A stretch of 64,000 nt of DNA from Bacteroidota bacterium (lineage in GTDB: Bacteria > Bacteroidota > Bacteroidia > NS11-12g > UBA9320), in the NCBI GenBank assembly GCA_013359235.1, contig JABWCE010000011.1, positions 1-64,000 on the forward strand. The letters are read 5' to 3'. The notes under the pieces were generated by a model. The model did not search any database. It was not told where the DNA came from and saw only the letters and a program-made list of their open reading frames with translations. The position numbers and the translations under genes are program-made. Of the stretch, positions 36,762-44,816 are shown piece by piece; within the stretch, counting starts at the first letter, position 1, and every line of letters begins with the position of its first letter.

Positions 36762-36903
36762 ATAATGCAGAAAAAAGATTTGCAAAACCTTAGCAAAAAA
36801 AATTTTAAAAGATTTTTTTCTTTTTTATTAAATTAATATTTTGTCGGTAAAACATAAGAGAAATTAATTAATTTCGCCTCGTTTTTTTAAAAAAGAAAGC
36901 AAT

Positions 36904-37269
36904 ATGAACTTACCATCAGATTATTTACCTATTATAATCCAATCAATAGTTGCATTGGGCTTTGTAGTATTTGTATTAATAGCAACTCACATACTTGGAC
37001 CAAACAAAAAAACAAAAAATAAAGTTGAGAATTTTGAATGTGGTGTAGAATCTGAAGGCGATGCACGTTCGCCATTTTCAGTAAAATATTTTATGACAGC
37101 CATACTTTTTGTTTTGTTTGATGTAGAAATTATATTTTTCTACCCTTATGCTGTTAATTTTAAAGAAATGGGGTTATATGGATTTCTTGCAGTGTTAATG
37201 TTCGTTGCATTTTTTATGATAGGTTTTTACTATGTTTACAAAAAAGGAGCATTAGAATGGGACAAATAG
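36904..37269 (+). CDS. nuoA: NADH-quinone oxidoreductase subunit A
   Basis: 121 residues with three membrane helices (about 9-31, 63-84, 92-113). The loop has the conserved FECGVESEGDARSPFSVKYF segment. First gene of a complete nuoA-N operon encoding the proton-pumping Complex I. A possible -7 element (TAATTTCG, 36869-36876) lies upstream, but its spacing to a TTG at 36841 is too long to be sure. It overlaps nuoB by 13 bp. Confidence 0.95.
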   Translation: MNLPSDYLPIIIQSIVALGFVVFVLIATHILGPNKKTKNKVENFECGVESEGDARSPFSVKYFMTAILFVLFDVEIIFFYPYAVNFKEMGLYGFLAVLMFVAFFMIGFYYVYKKGALEWDK

Positions 37270-37820
37270 AAAAAAGTAAAAATAAAATTAAAGTAGTAGC
37301 ACCCCCACAAGGCTACCAAGGTGAAGGATTTTTTGCAACAAAGCTGAGCGAAGTAATCGGGCTTGCAAGAGCAAACTCAGTATGGCCCCTACCCTTTGCC
37401 ACATCATGTTGCGGAATAGAGTTTATGGCTACTATGGCATCAAATTATGACCTTGCAAGATTTGGGATGGAAAGATTGAGTTTTTCGCCACGTCAATCAG
37501 ATTTGCTAATGGTTATGGGAACTATTTCAAAAAAAATGGCACCTGTTCTTAGACAAGTATATGAGCAAATGGCAGAGCCTAAATGGGTTTTGGCTATGGG
37601 AGCTTGTGCAAGCAGTGGAGGAATTTTTGATAGTTACAGTGTACTGCAAGGAATTGATAAAGTAATACCGGTTGACGTTTATGTACCCGGTTGTCCTCCA
37701 CGACCTGAGCAATTGATAGAAGGTGTAATGAAAATTCATGAACTTGTAAAAACCGAAAGTCTTAGAAGACGATATACCAAAGAATATCAAAAATTACTCG
37801 AATCGTACAATATTTCATAA
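37257..37820 (+). CDS. nuoB: NADH-quinone oxidoreductase subunit B
   Basis: 187 residues. Carries the terminal [4Fe-4S] cluster N2 that passes electrons to quinone. Visible ligands are the paired Cys in ATSCCGIEFMA, the Cys in MGACASSGG and the Cys in VPGCPPRPEQL. ATG at 37257 overlaps the nuoA end, so translation is probably coupled. Length fits the family. nuoC follows after 7 bp. Confidence 0.96.
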   Translation: MGQIEKSKNKIKVVAPPQGYQGEGFFATKLSEVIGLARANSVWPLPFATSCCGIEFMATMASNYDLARFGMERLSFSPRQSDLLMVMGTISKKMAPVLRQVYEQMAEPKWVLAMGACASSGGIFDSYSVLQGIDKVIPVDVYVPGCPPRPEQLIEGVMKIHELVKTESLRRRYTKEYQKLLESYNIS

Positions 37821-37827
37821 TTTAATA

Positions 37828-38382
37828 GTGGAAACAGAATTTTTGTTAAATTCAATAAATGATAAGTTTGAAGCAATTGTAAAAACTCATACAATTTCGC
37901 ATGGCATACTTACGATAGAAACAGAAAGTACTCAAATAAAAGATTTAATAAAATGGCTTAAAAAATCACCATCATTAAACTTTAACTTTTTGACGGATAT
38001 ATGTGCTGTGCAATATCCTGACCAAGGTGAAAGAGAATTTGCAGTTGTTTACCATTTGCACAATCTTAATGAAAATTTCAGATTGAGAATAAAAATATTT
38101 GTAGGTAGAAAAAACATGAATATTCCTTCAATAACTGATGTTTTTTCAGGAGCAAACTGGATGGAAAGAGAAACTTATGATTTTTTTGGTATCATATTCG
38201 AAGGTCATCCCGATTTACGCAGAATATTAAACCTCGACGATTTAGATTATTTCCCCATGAGAAAAGAATATAAACTTGAAGACGGTACAAGAACCGACAA
38301 AGACGATAGATTCTTTGGACGAAAAGGTAACGAAAAAGTAACATTTGACAATAAAAAAGCATTGGCAAGAGATAATGGATAA
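37828..38382 (+). CDS. nuoC: NADH-quinone oxidoreductase subunit C
   Basis: 184 residues, GTG start at 37828. The peripheral-arm subunit has its usual C-terminal signature GANWMERETYDFFGIIFEGH followed by PDLRRILNLDD and PMRKEYKLED. It is separate from nuoD here, unlike the fused NuoCD of enterobacteria. Its end overlaps the nuoD start by 8 bp. Confidence 0.94.
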   Translation: METEFLLNSINDKFEAIVKTHTISHGILTIETESTQIKDLIKWLKKSPSLNFNFLTDICAVQYPDQGEREFAVVYHLHNLNENFRLRIKIFVGRKNMNIPSITDVFSGANWMERETYDFFGIIFEGHPDLRRILNLDDLDYFPMRKEYKLEDGTRTDKDDRFFGRKGNEKVTFDNKKALARDNG

Positions 38383-39592
38383 CTTGCAAAAAAATATAAC
38401 AGAAAATAAAGCGGTAGATAATTTTGACAATAAATTATCAACCCTCAATCTCGGTCCTACACATCCAGCAACACACGGAATATTTCAAAACGTATTGAAA
38501 ATGGATGGTGAAAGAATTCACTCTTCAGAACAAACATTAGGATACATTCACAGAGCATTTGAAAAAATTGCCGAAAGAAGACCATATAACCAAATAAGAC
38601 CATTAACAGACAGATTAAATTACTGTTCATCACCTATAAACAATATAGGCTGGGATATGACCGTAGAAAAACTTATTGGAATAGAAATACCAAAAAGAGT
38701 TGATTATCTGAGGGTGATTATTATGGAACTTGCCCGTATAGCAGACCACCTTATTTGCAATAGCGTAATAGCTGTAGATACAGGTGCATTAACCGGTTTT
38801 ACTTACGTATTTCAGGAAAGAGAAAGAATTTATGAAATATTTGAAGAAATATGCGGAGCAAGACTCACTACAAACATAGGCAGGATAGGAGGATTTGAGA
38901 GAGATTTTAATGAAACTGCCAATAAAAAACTAAAACTATTTTTAAAAGAGTTTCCAAAACGCTTCAAAGATTTTGAAACCTTATTGTGTAGAAATAGAAT
39001 TTTTATGGATAGAATTATTAATGTTGGTCCTATAAGTGCTGAAAGAGCCTTAAATTACGGGTTTACAGGTCCAAACCTTAGAGCCGCAGGTATTGATTAT
39101 GATGTTAGAGCAATGAATCCTTATTCATCTTATCAAGATTTTGAATTTAAAATACCCGTTGGCGAAAATGGCGATACTTTTGATAGATTTATGGTTAGGC
39201 AGGAAGAAATAAAACAAAGTTTAAGTATTATAAATCAAGCGATGGACATGATGCCAGAAGGACCATATCATGCTGATGTCCCTGAATTTTATTTACCTCC
39301 CAAAACCGATGTTTACACAAAAATGGAAGCTCTGATTTATCATTTTAAAATAATCATGGGCGAAACAAAAGTGCCCGAAGGCGAAGTTTACTTTTCGGTT
39401 GAAGGAGCAAATGGCGAATTAGGATATTATTTGATAAGTGATGGAGGACGAAGCCCATACCGTCTGCATTTTCGCCGTCCTTGTTTTATTTACTATCAGG
39501 CTTTTTCAGAGATGATAAAAGGTGCATTGCTTAGCGATGCTATTGTTACAATGAGCAGTATGAATGTAATAGCTGGTGAATTAGATGCATAA
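38375..39592 (+). CDS. nuoD: NADH-quinone oxidoreductase subunit D
   Basis: About 405 residues from ATG 38375 (MDNLQKNITENKAV), preferred to the TTG at 38345 deep inside nuoC. The 49-kDa subunit forms the quinone pocket with NuoB. Signatures are LGPTHPATHGIFQNVLKMDG, LGYIHRAFEKIAERRPYNQ, and the C-terminal YYLISDGGRSPYRLHFRRP. The fold is that of the nickel-hydrogenase large subunit, without its metal cysteines. Its end overlaps nuoE by 8 bp. Confidence 0.95.
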   Translation: MDNLQKNITENKAVDNFDNKLSTLNLGPTHPATHGIFQNVLKMDGERIHSSEQTLGYIHRAFEKIAERRPYNQIRPLTDRLNYCSSPINNIGWDMTVEKLIGIEIPKRVDYLRVIIMELARIADHLICNSVIAVDTGALTGFTYVFQERERIYEIFEEICGARLTTNIGRIGGFERDFNETANKKLKLFLKEFPKRFKDFETLLCRNRIFMDRIINVGPISAERALNYGFTGPNLRAAGIDYDVRAMNPYSSYQDFEFKIPVGENGDTFDRFMVRQEEIKQSLSIINQAMDMMPEGPYHADVPEFYLPPKTDVYTKMEALIYHFKIIMGETKVPEGEVYFSVEGANGELGYYLISDGGRSPYRLHFRRPCFIYYQAFSEMIKGALLSDAIVTMSSMNVIAGELDA

Positions 39593-40100
39593 TATGGAAA
39601 CAAGAGAAAAAATACAATTCAAGCCAGAAACTGTTGCAGAAATAAACAGAATAATAAGCCAGTTTCCACAAGGAAAACAAAAAAGTGCCTTGCTTAGAAT
39701 ATTGCATATCGCACAACACGAGTTTGGCAATTGGCTAAGTGTAGAAGTAATGGATTATATAGCCGAATTTTTGAATATTAAACCAATAGAAGTTTACGAA
39801 GTTGCTTCGTTTTACAGCATGTACAATTTAAATCCTGTAGGAAAGGTAGTTTTAGAGGTGTGTCATACAGGACCTTGCTGCCTTGTAGGTGCCGAAAAAA
39901 TGATAAAACACATCGAGCAAACATTAAATATTAAACCGGGAGAAACAACTTCCGATGGAATGTTTACATTAAAAACAGTAGAATGTTTAGGAGCTTGCGG
40001 TTATGGACCAATGTTGCAGATAGGAGAAGATTACCACGAAAAACTTACAATTGAGAAACTTGATAATTTGTTAAATGTTATAAAAAACAAAAACAATTAG
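39585..40100 (+). CDS. nuoE: NADH-quinone oxidoreductase subunit E
   Basis: 171 residues; ATG at 39585 overlaps nuoD, with ATG at 39594 as an alternative. It has a thioredoxin-like fold with the [2Fe-2S] N1a ligands in VCHTGPCCLVGAEK and CLGACGYGPMLQIG. The helical N-terminus has FPQGKQKSALLRILHIAQHE. Works with NuoF in the NADH-oxidising module. nuoF starts 3 bp later. Confidence 0.95.
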   Translation: MHNMETREKIQFKPETVAEINRIISQFPQGKQKSALLRILHIAQHEFGNWLSVEVMDYIAEFLNIKPIEVYEVASFYSMYNLNPVGKVVLEVCHTGPCCLVGAEKMIKHIEQTLNIKPGETTSDGMFTLKTVECLGACGYGPMLQIGEDYHEKLTIEKLDNLLNVIKNKNN

Positions 40101-40103
40101 AGT

Positions 40104-41447
40104 ATGGGAAGGAAAATTTTATTAGAAAAAACAGGGATTGAAAACATAAATACCTACGAAGTTTACAGACGCGAAGGAGGTTACTCTGCCGTAGAAAAAG
40201 CTTTGAAAAAAATGACCCCCGAAGAAGTTGTAGAAGAAGTAAAAAAATCAGGTTTGAGGGGAAGAGGCGGTGCAGGGTTTCCGGCAGGTATGAAATGGAG
40301 TTTTATAGCCAAACCCGAAGGTGTGCCGCGATATTTACTTTGCAATGCAGATGAATCTGAACCCGGAACTTTTAAAGACAGGTTTTTGATGGAAAAAATT
40401 CCACATTTACTTATCGAAGGGATGATTTTATCAAGCTATGCTTTAGGCTGCAACACCTCGTACATTTACATCAGAGGTGAGTATATGTGGATATTGCGAA
40501 TTCTCGAAAAAGCACTTGAAGAAGCAAGGCAAAACGGCTGGCTCGGTAAAAATATTTTAAAAAGCGGATATGACCTTGAAATTTATGTAAGCCCCGGAGC
40601 CGGTGCATATATTTGCGGCGAAGAAACAGCATTGATTGAATCTCTCGAAGGTAAACGCGGAAATCCAAGAATGAAACCACCATTTCCTGCTGTAAAAGGA
40701 TTATGGCAAAGCCCAACAGTAGTAAACAATGTAGAAACAATTTCGTCTGTTGTTTCTATCGTAAATAATGGAGGTGAACAATACGCATCAATAGGTCTTG
40801 GAAAAAGTACAGGTACAAAACTTATTTCGGCTTGCGGCAACATAAGAAAACCCGGAGTTTACGAAATAGAATTGGGCATATCAGTCGAAGAATTTTTATA
40901 CTCCGATGAATATTGTGGAGGTATAAATAATGGCAAACGTCTTAAAGCCTGCATACCCGGAGGCTCATCAGTTCCTATTTTGCCACACTACCTCGTTACC
41001 AAAACAGCAAATGGTGAACAAAGATTGATGACTTATGAATCTCTTGCTGATGGTGGGTTTGCAACAGGTTCAATGCTCGGTTCGGGCGGGTTTATTGTTT
41101 TTGACGAAGACCAGTGCATTGTGCGAAATACATGGAATTTTTCAAGGTTTTATCATCACGAAAGTTGTGGACAATGCAGCCCTTGCCGCGAAGGTACAGG
41201 ATGGATGGATAAAGTTTTGAAAAGAATAGAATACGGAAAAGGAAACATGCATGATATTGACCTTTTGGTAAGTATTTCGAAAAATATTGAAGGAAATACA
41301 ATTTGCCCTTTGGGCGATGCTGCAGCATGGCCGGTGGCTTCGGCAATAAGACATTTTCGCGAAGAATTTGAATGGCATATTAAAGAACCCGTTAAATGCC
41401 TTGAAACCAATTACGGATTAGTTAAAGAAACAGAATTAGAAGCTTAG
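40104..41447 (+). CDS. nuoF: NADH-quinone oxidoreductase subunit F
   Basis: 447 residues. Oxidises NADH through FMN. The dinucleotide loop is SGLRGRGGAGFPAGMKW and the FMN region includes LCNADESEPGTFKDR and GAGAYICGEETALIESLEG. The N3 [4Fe-4S] ligands are in ESCGQCSPCREGTGW plus a later Cys in NTICPLGDAAAWP. Standard length. Confidence 0.96.
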   Translation: MGRKILLEKTGIENINTYEVYRREGGYSAVEKALKKMTPEEVVEEVKKSGLRGRGGAGFPAGMKWSFIAKPEGVPRYLLCNADESEPGTFKDRFLMEKIPHLLIEGMILSSYALGCNTSYIYIRGEYMWILRILEKALEEARQNGWLGKNILKSGYDLEIYVSPGAGAYICGEETALIESLEGKRGNPRMKPPFPAVKGLWQSPTVVNNVETISSVVSIVNNGGEQYASIGLGKSTGTKLISACGNIRKPGVYEIELGISVEEFLYSDEYCGGINNGKRLKACIPGGSSVPILPHYLVTKTANGEQRLMTYESLADGGFATGSMLGSGGFIVFDEDQCIVRNTWNFSRFYHHESCGQCSPCREGTGWMDKVLKRIEYGKGNMHDIDLLVSISKNIEGNTICPLGDAAAWPVASAIRHFREEFEWHIKEPVKCLETNYGLVKETELEA

Positions 41448-41454
41448 AAAAATT

Positions 41455-42408
41455 ATGCCAAAAGTAACAATAGATGGAGTAACAATAGAAGTTGACGAAG
41501 GAACAACAATAATGAATGCAGCCCGCAAAGTTGGGGGCGAAATTGTGCCTCCGGCAATGTGTTATTACAGTAAACTTGATAAATCAGGCGGTAAATGCAG
41601 AACATGTTTGGTAGAAGTAACCAAAGGCTCAGACAAAGACCCCAGACCAATGCCCAAACTTGTTGCAAGTTGCTCTACCCCTATAATGGACGGCATGGAA
41701 GTAAGCAATAAAACAAGCCAAAAAGTACTTGATGCCCGAAAAGGAGTTGTAGAATTTCTGCTAATAAACCACCCGCTTGATTGTCCCGTTTGTGACCAAG
41801 CCGGCGAATGTGACCTACAAAATTTGTCTTACGAACACGGCACTGAAGGTACACGTTTTGAAGAAAAAAAGCGTGTTTTTGATAAAATTGACATAGGTCC
41901 ATTCATTCAACTTCACATGACAAGATGTATTATGTGTTACCGTTGTGTTTATACAGCCGACCAAATTACAAACGAAAGAGTTCATGGAGTTTTAAAAAGA
42001 GGCGATGCCTCTGAAATAGGCACATACATTGAAAAAGCAATTGATAATGATTTTAGTGGTAATGTAATTGATGTTTGCCCTGTTGGTGCTTTAACTGACA
42101 AAACTTTCAGATTCAAAAGCCGTGTTTGGTTTTTGAACCCGATGGATGCTCATAGAAACTGTGACAAATGCAGCGGAAAAGCAGTTGTATGGATGTTTGG
42201 CGAAGAAATTTACAGGGTTACCGGTAGAAAAGACCAGTACGCCGAAGTTGAAGAATTCATTTGTAACACTTGTCGTTTTGAAACCAAAGACTTAGCAAAA
42301 TGGACAATTGAAGGACCTCGTCATATAAGCCGTGAATCTGTAATTTCACAAGGTCATTACGAAATGCAACCTTTAAAAATTGAAAATAACAACGAAGAAA
42401 CAAAATAG
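41455..42408 (+). CDS. nuoG: NADH-quinone oxidoreductase subunit G, short form
   Basis: 317 residues, against roughly 700-900 in many bacteria. It has the plant-type [2Fe-2S] domain (AMCYYSKLDKSGGKCRTCLV), the His/Cys [4Fe-4S] site in HPLDCPVCDQAGECDLQ, and a second [4Fe-4S] site in CIMCYRCV with VCPVGALTD. A Cys-rich segment (NCDKCSGK and FICNTCRFE) follows, and the gene then stops normally. The molybdopterin-oxidoreductase-like domain is missing. A clean stop and a tight 3-bp gap to nuoH argue for a natural short form rather than a break. Confidence 0.92.
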   Translation: MPKVTIDGVTIEVDEGTTIMNAARKVGGEIVPPAMCYYSKLDKSGGKCRTCLVEVTKGSDKDPRPMPKLVASCSTPIMDGMEVSNKTSQKVLDARKGVVEFLLINHPLDCPVCDQAGECDLQNLSYEHGTEGTRFEEKKRVFDKIDIGPFIQLHMTRCIMCYRCVYTADQITNERVHGVLKRGDASEIGTYIEKAIDNDFSGNVIDVCPVGALTDKTFRFKSRVWFLNPMDAHRNCDKCSGKAVVWMFGEEIYRVTGRKDQYAEVEEFICNTCRFETKDLAKWTIEGPRHISRESVISQGHYEMQPLKIENNNEETK

Positions 42409-42411
42409 CAG

Positions 42412-43440
42412 ATGAGTACTTTAATAATAATTAAAATAATAATAATTCTGGTAATTTTTGCTATAACTCTTTTTATTGCAATGTATTCAACCTATGCAGA
42501 GAGAAAAATTGCTGCCGTTATGCAAGATCGCATCGGTCCTAACAGAGCCGGTCCCTGGGGTATTTTACAACCTCTTGCCGATGGAGGTAAAATGTTTTTC
42601 AAAGAAGACTTTATTCCAGCATTTGCAAACAAAAAACTTTTTATTATAGCTCCCGGAATTGCAATGTTTACAGCTTTAATGACAAGTGCAATAATTCCTT
42701 GGGGGGGTTCTATTACCATTTGGGGCCAAACTTTTGATTTGCAAGTAGCCGATGTAGATATTGGAATTCTATATATTTTAGGGGTTGTTTCTATTGGTGT
42801 TTACGGAATAATGATTGGAGGCTGGGCATCAAACAATAAATATTCATTATTTGGTGCAGTGAGGTCAAGTTCGCAAATGATAAGCTATGAACTTGCAATG
42901 GGTTTATCAATACTTGCAGTAATAATGACAACAGGATCTCTTAGCCTTAAAGATATTGTTGAGGCTCAAGATGGAGGCAAATGGAATGTTTTTTACCAGC
43001 CACTTGCATGTTTACTTTTTATTGTTTGTGCATTTGCAGAATGCAATCGTGCACCATTTGACCTTGCTGAATGCGAATCGGAATTAATTGGCGGATACCA
43101 TACAGAATATGGAAGTATGAAACTTGGATTTTTTCTGTTCGCCGAATATATAAATATGTTTATTTCCTCTGCAATTATTTCAACTTTGTTTTTTGGAGGT
43201 TACAATTTTCCATTTATGCACGATTTAGGGCTATCAAGCAATGCTTTGACTATTGTAGGAACCTTAGTGTTTTTTGCAAAAATTTGCTTTTTTATATTTT
43301 TCTTTATGTGGGTGCGTTGGACACTACCACGTTTCAGATACGACCAATTAATGCACTTAGGCTGGAAAACACTTATACCACTTGCAGTTTTTAATCTTAT
43401 GCTTACAGGAGGAATAATGCTATTAAGAGATTTATTTTAA
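42412..43440 (+). CDS. nuoH: NADH-quinone oxidoreductase subunit H
   Basis: 342 residues, about eight membrane helices. It links the quinone site to the membrane arm. Conserved loops are AAVMQDRIGPNRAGPWGILQ, ADGGKMFFKEDFIPAFA, and the acidic RAPFDLAECESELIGGYHTE. The last helices contain WVRWTLPRFRYDQLMHLGWK. nuoI follows after 17 bp. Confidence 0.96.
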   Translation: MSTLIIIKIIIILVIFAITLFIAMYSTYAERKIAAVMQDRIGPNRAGPWGILQPLADGGKMFFKEDFIPAFANKKLFIIAPGIAMFTALMTSAIIPWGGSITIWGQTFDLQVADVDIGILYILGVVSIGVYGIMIGGWASNNKYSLFGAVRSSSQMISYELAMGLSILAVIMTTGSLSLKDIVEAQDGGKWNVFYQPLACLLFIVCAFAECNRAPFDLAECESELIGGYHTEYGSMKLGFFLFAEYINMFISSAIISTLFFGGYNFPFMHDLGLSSNALTIVGTLVFFAKICFFIFFFMWVRWTLPRFRYDQLMHLGWKTLIPLAVFNLMLTGGIMLLRDLF

Positions 43441-43457
43441 AAAAAAATGAAAAGAAT

Positions 43458-43985
43458 ATGTTGAGTAACAGGAGTATTAAGGTTTCGAACAAAAAAATGA
43501 CATTCTGGGAAAGAATTTATCTACCTGCCATAATTGGAGGAATGTTTGTAACCTTTAAACACATTTTCAAAAAGAAAGCAACCATAAAATACCCCGAACA
43601 AAAAAGACCGGTAAGCGACGTTTATCGTGGTAAACATATACTTAAAAGAGATGAAAACGGAGCCGAAAGATGTACAGCATGTGGGCTTTGTGCAGTAGCA
43701 TGTCCCGCCGAGGCTATTTCTATGATAGCCTCAGAACGCAAAATGGGTGAAGAAAATCTTTACAGAGAAGAAAAATATGCATCAGTTTATGAAATAAATA
43801 TGCTCAGATGTATCTTTTGCGGATTATGCGAAGAAGCATGCCCCAAAGAAGCAATTTTTCTTACCACAGAACTTGTTCCTCCATTTCTTGAAAGGCAGGA
43901 TTTTATTTATGGTAAAGACAGGCTTGTAGAGCAGGTTGACAAAAGAGTAGATGTTTCAAAAAGAAAATTAAAACATACAGTATAA
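43458..43985 (+). CDS. nuoI: NADH-quinone oxidoreductase subunit I
   Basis: 175 residues; carries clusters N6a and N6b. The two ferredoxin motifs are CTACGLCAVACPAEA and CIFCGLCEEACPKEA. The amphipathic N-terminal region (TFWERIYLPAIIGGMFVTFK) is typical of the docking helix. ATG at 43458 and the in-frame ATG at 43497 are both possible starts. nuoJ starts 4 bp later. Confidence 0.95.
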   Translation: MLSNRSIKVSNKKMTFWERIYLPAIIGGMFVTFKHIFKKKATIKYPEQKRPVSDVYRGKHILKRDENGAERCTACGLCAVACPAEAISMIASERKMGEENLYREEKYASVYEINMLRCIFCGLCEEACPKEAIFLTTELVPPFLERQDFIYGKDRLVEQVDKRVDVSKRKLKHTV

Positions 43986-43989
43986 ATTT

Positions 43990-44505
43990 ATGCCAAATTA
44001 CATATTTTACATACTTGGAGGACTTTCGGTAATTACAGCATTGCTTGTAATTTCATTTCGAAACCCTATTTATAGTGTTCTTAGCCTGATTGCAACTTTT
44101 TTTCTTATTTCAGGTCAATATTTGCTATTAAATGCACAATTTCTATTTATAGTGAATATTATAGTTTATGCAGGTGCAATCATGGTTTTGTTTCTGTTTG
44201 TGTTAATGCTTTTAAACATAAAAAACATTAACGAATCTACAAAACCTGTAAAATTGAAATTTGCAGTTGTAATATCGGCTGGCATATTGTTGCTTACTTT
44301 GCTTAGTGCTATTACCCAATCATATACTTTGCAAGAAACCACAATGGTATCAGAAACAGGACTTGTAAAAAATCTCGGAAAATTACTTTTTACAGAATAT
44401 GTTGTGCCTTTTGAAGTAAGTTCAATATTATTTATAGCAGCTATGGTAGGTGCAGTAGTTGTAGGAAAAAAAGACAAAAATTTAAAGGAGGGAGAAAATG
44501 AATAG
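43990..44505 (+). CDS. nuoJ: NADH-quinone oxidoreductase subunit J
   Basis: 171 residues with five predicted membrane helices. Signatures are SFRNPIYSVLSLIATFF and VNIIVYAGAIMVLFLFVLML; the second holds the pi-bulge region. The C-terminus is soluble and basic-to-acidic (KKDKNLKEGENE). It overlaps nuoK by 8 bp. Confidence 0.94.
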   Translation: MPNYIFYILGGLSVITALLVISFRNPIYSVLSLIATFFLISGQYLLLNAQFLFIVNIIVYAGAIMVLFLFVLMLLNIKNINESTKPVKLKFAVVISAGILLLTLLSAITQSYTLQETTMVSETGLVKNLGKLLFTEYVVPFEVSSILFIAAMVGAVVVGKKDKNLKEGENE

Positions 44506-44809
44506 TTTACCACCATTAGAACATTATATTTGGCTAAGTGCTTTGCTGTTTTGCATTGGTGTAGCCGGTGTATTGATAAAAAGAAATGGTATAATTTTGA
44601 TAATGTGTATCGAACTTATGCTAAACTCAATAAATTTATTGCTTGTAGCTTTTTCAAGTTATTTTCAGGATTCGGCGGGGCAATTGTTTGTATTTTTTAT
44701 TATGGTAGTAGCAGCAGCCGAAGTAGCTGTAGGATTAAGTATTCTTGTAATGCTCTATCGAAATTCAAAATCAATAGATATTAGTCTGTTTAACAAATTA
44801 AAAAATTAA
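44498..44809 (+). CDS. nuoK: NADH-quinone oxidoreductase subunit K
   Basis: 103 residues, three membrane helices, with the conserved Glu in CIELMLNSINLLLVAFS and another in VVAAAEVAVGLSILVMLYR. A strong Shine-Dalgarno-like AAAGGAGGG (44484-44492) lies 5 bases before the ATG, inside the end of nuoJ. This is unusual in this window, where most starts have none. It may ensure re-initiation at the overlap. Confidence 0.95.
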   Translation: MNSLPPLEHYIWLSALLFCIGVAGVLIKRNGIILIMCIELMLNSINLLLVAFSSYFQDSAGQLFVFFIMVVAAAEVAVGLSILVMLYRNSKSIDISLFNKLKN

Positions 44810-44816
44810 ATATTTA

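Noticed and set aside
36841-36876. Promoter of the nuo operon (TTG at 36841, TAATTTCG at 36869)
   Set aside because: The 25-bp spacing is longer than the usual 19-21 bp and the -7 element has a mismatch, so it is mentioned only in the nuoA entry.
41455-42408. nuoG as a truncated pseudogene
   Set aside because: Clean stop, tight 3-bp spacing to nuoH and complete iron-sulfur motifs point to a natural short form.
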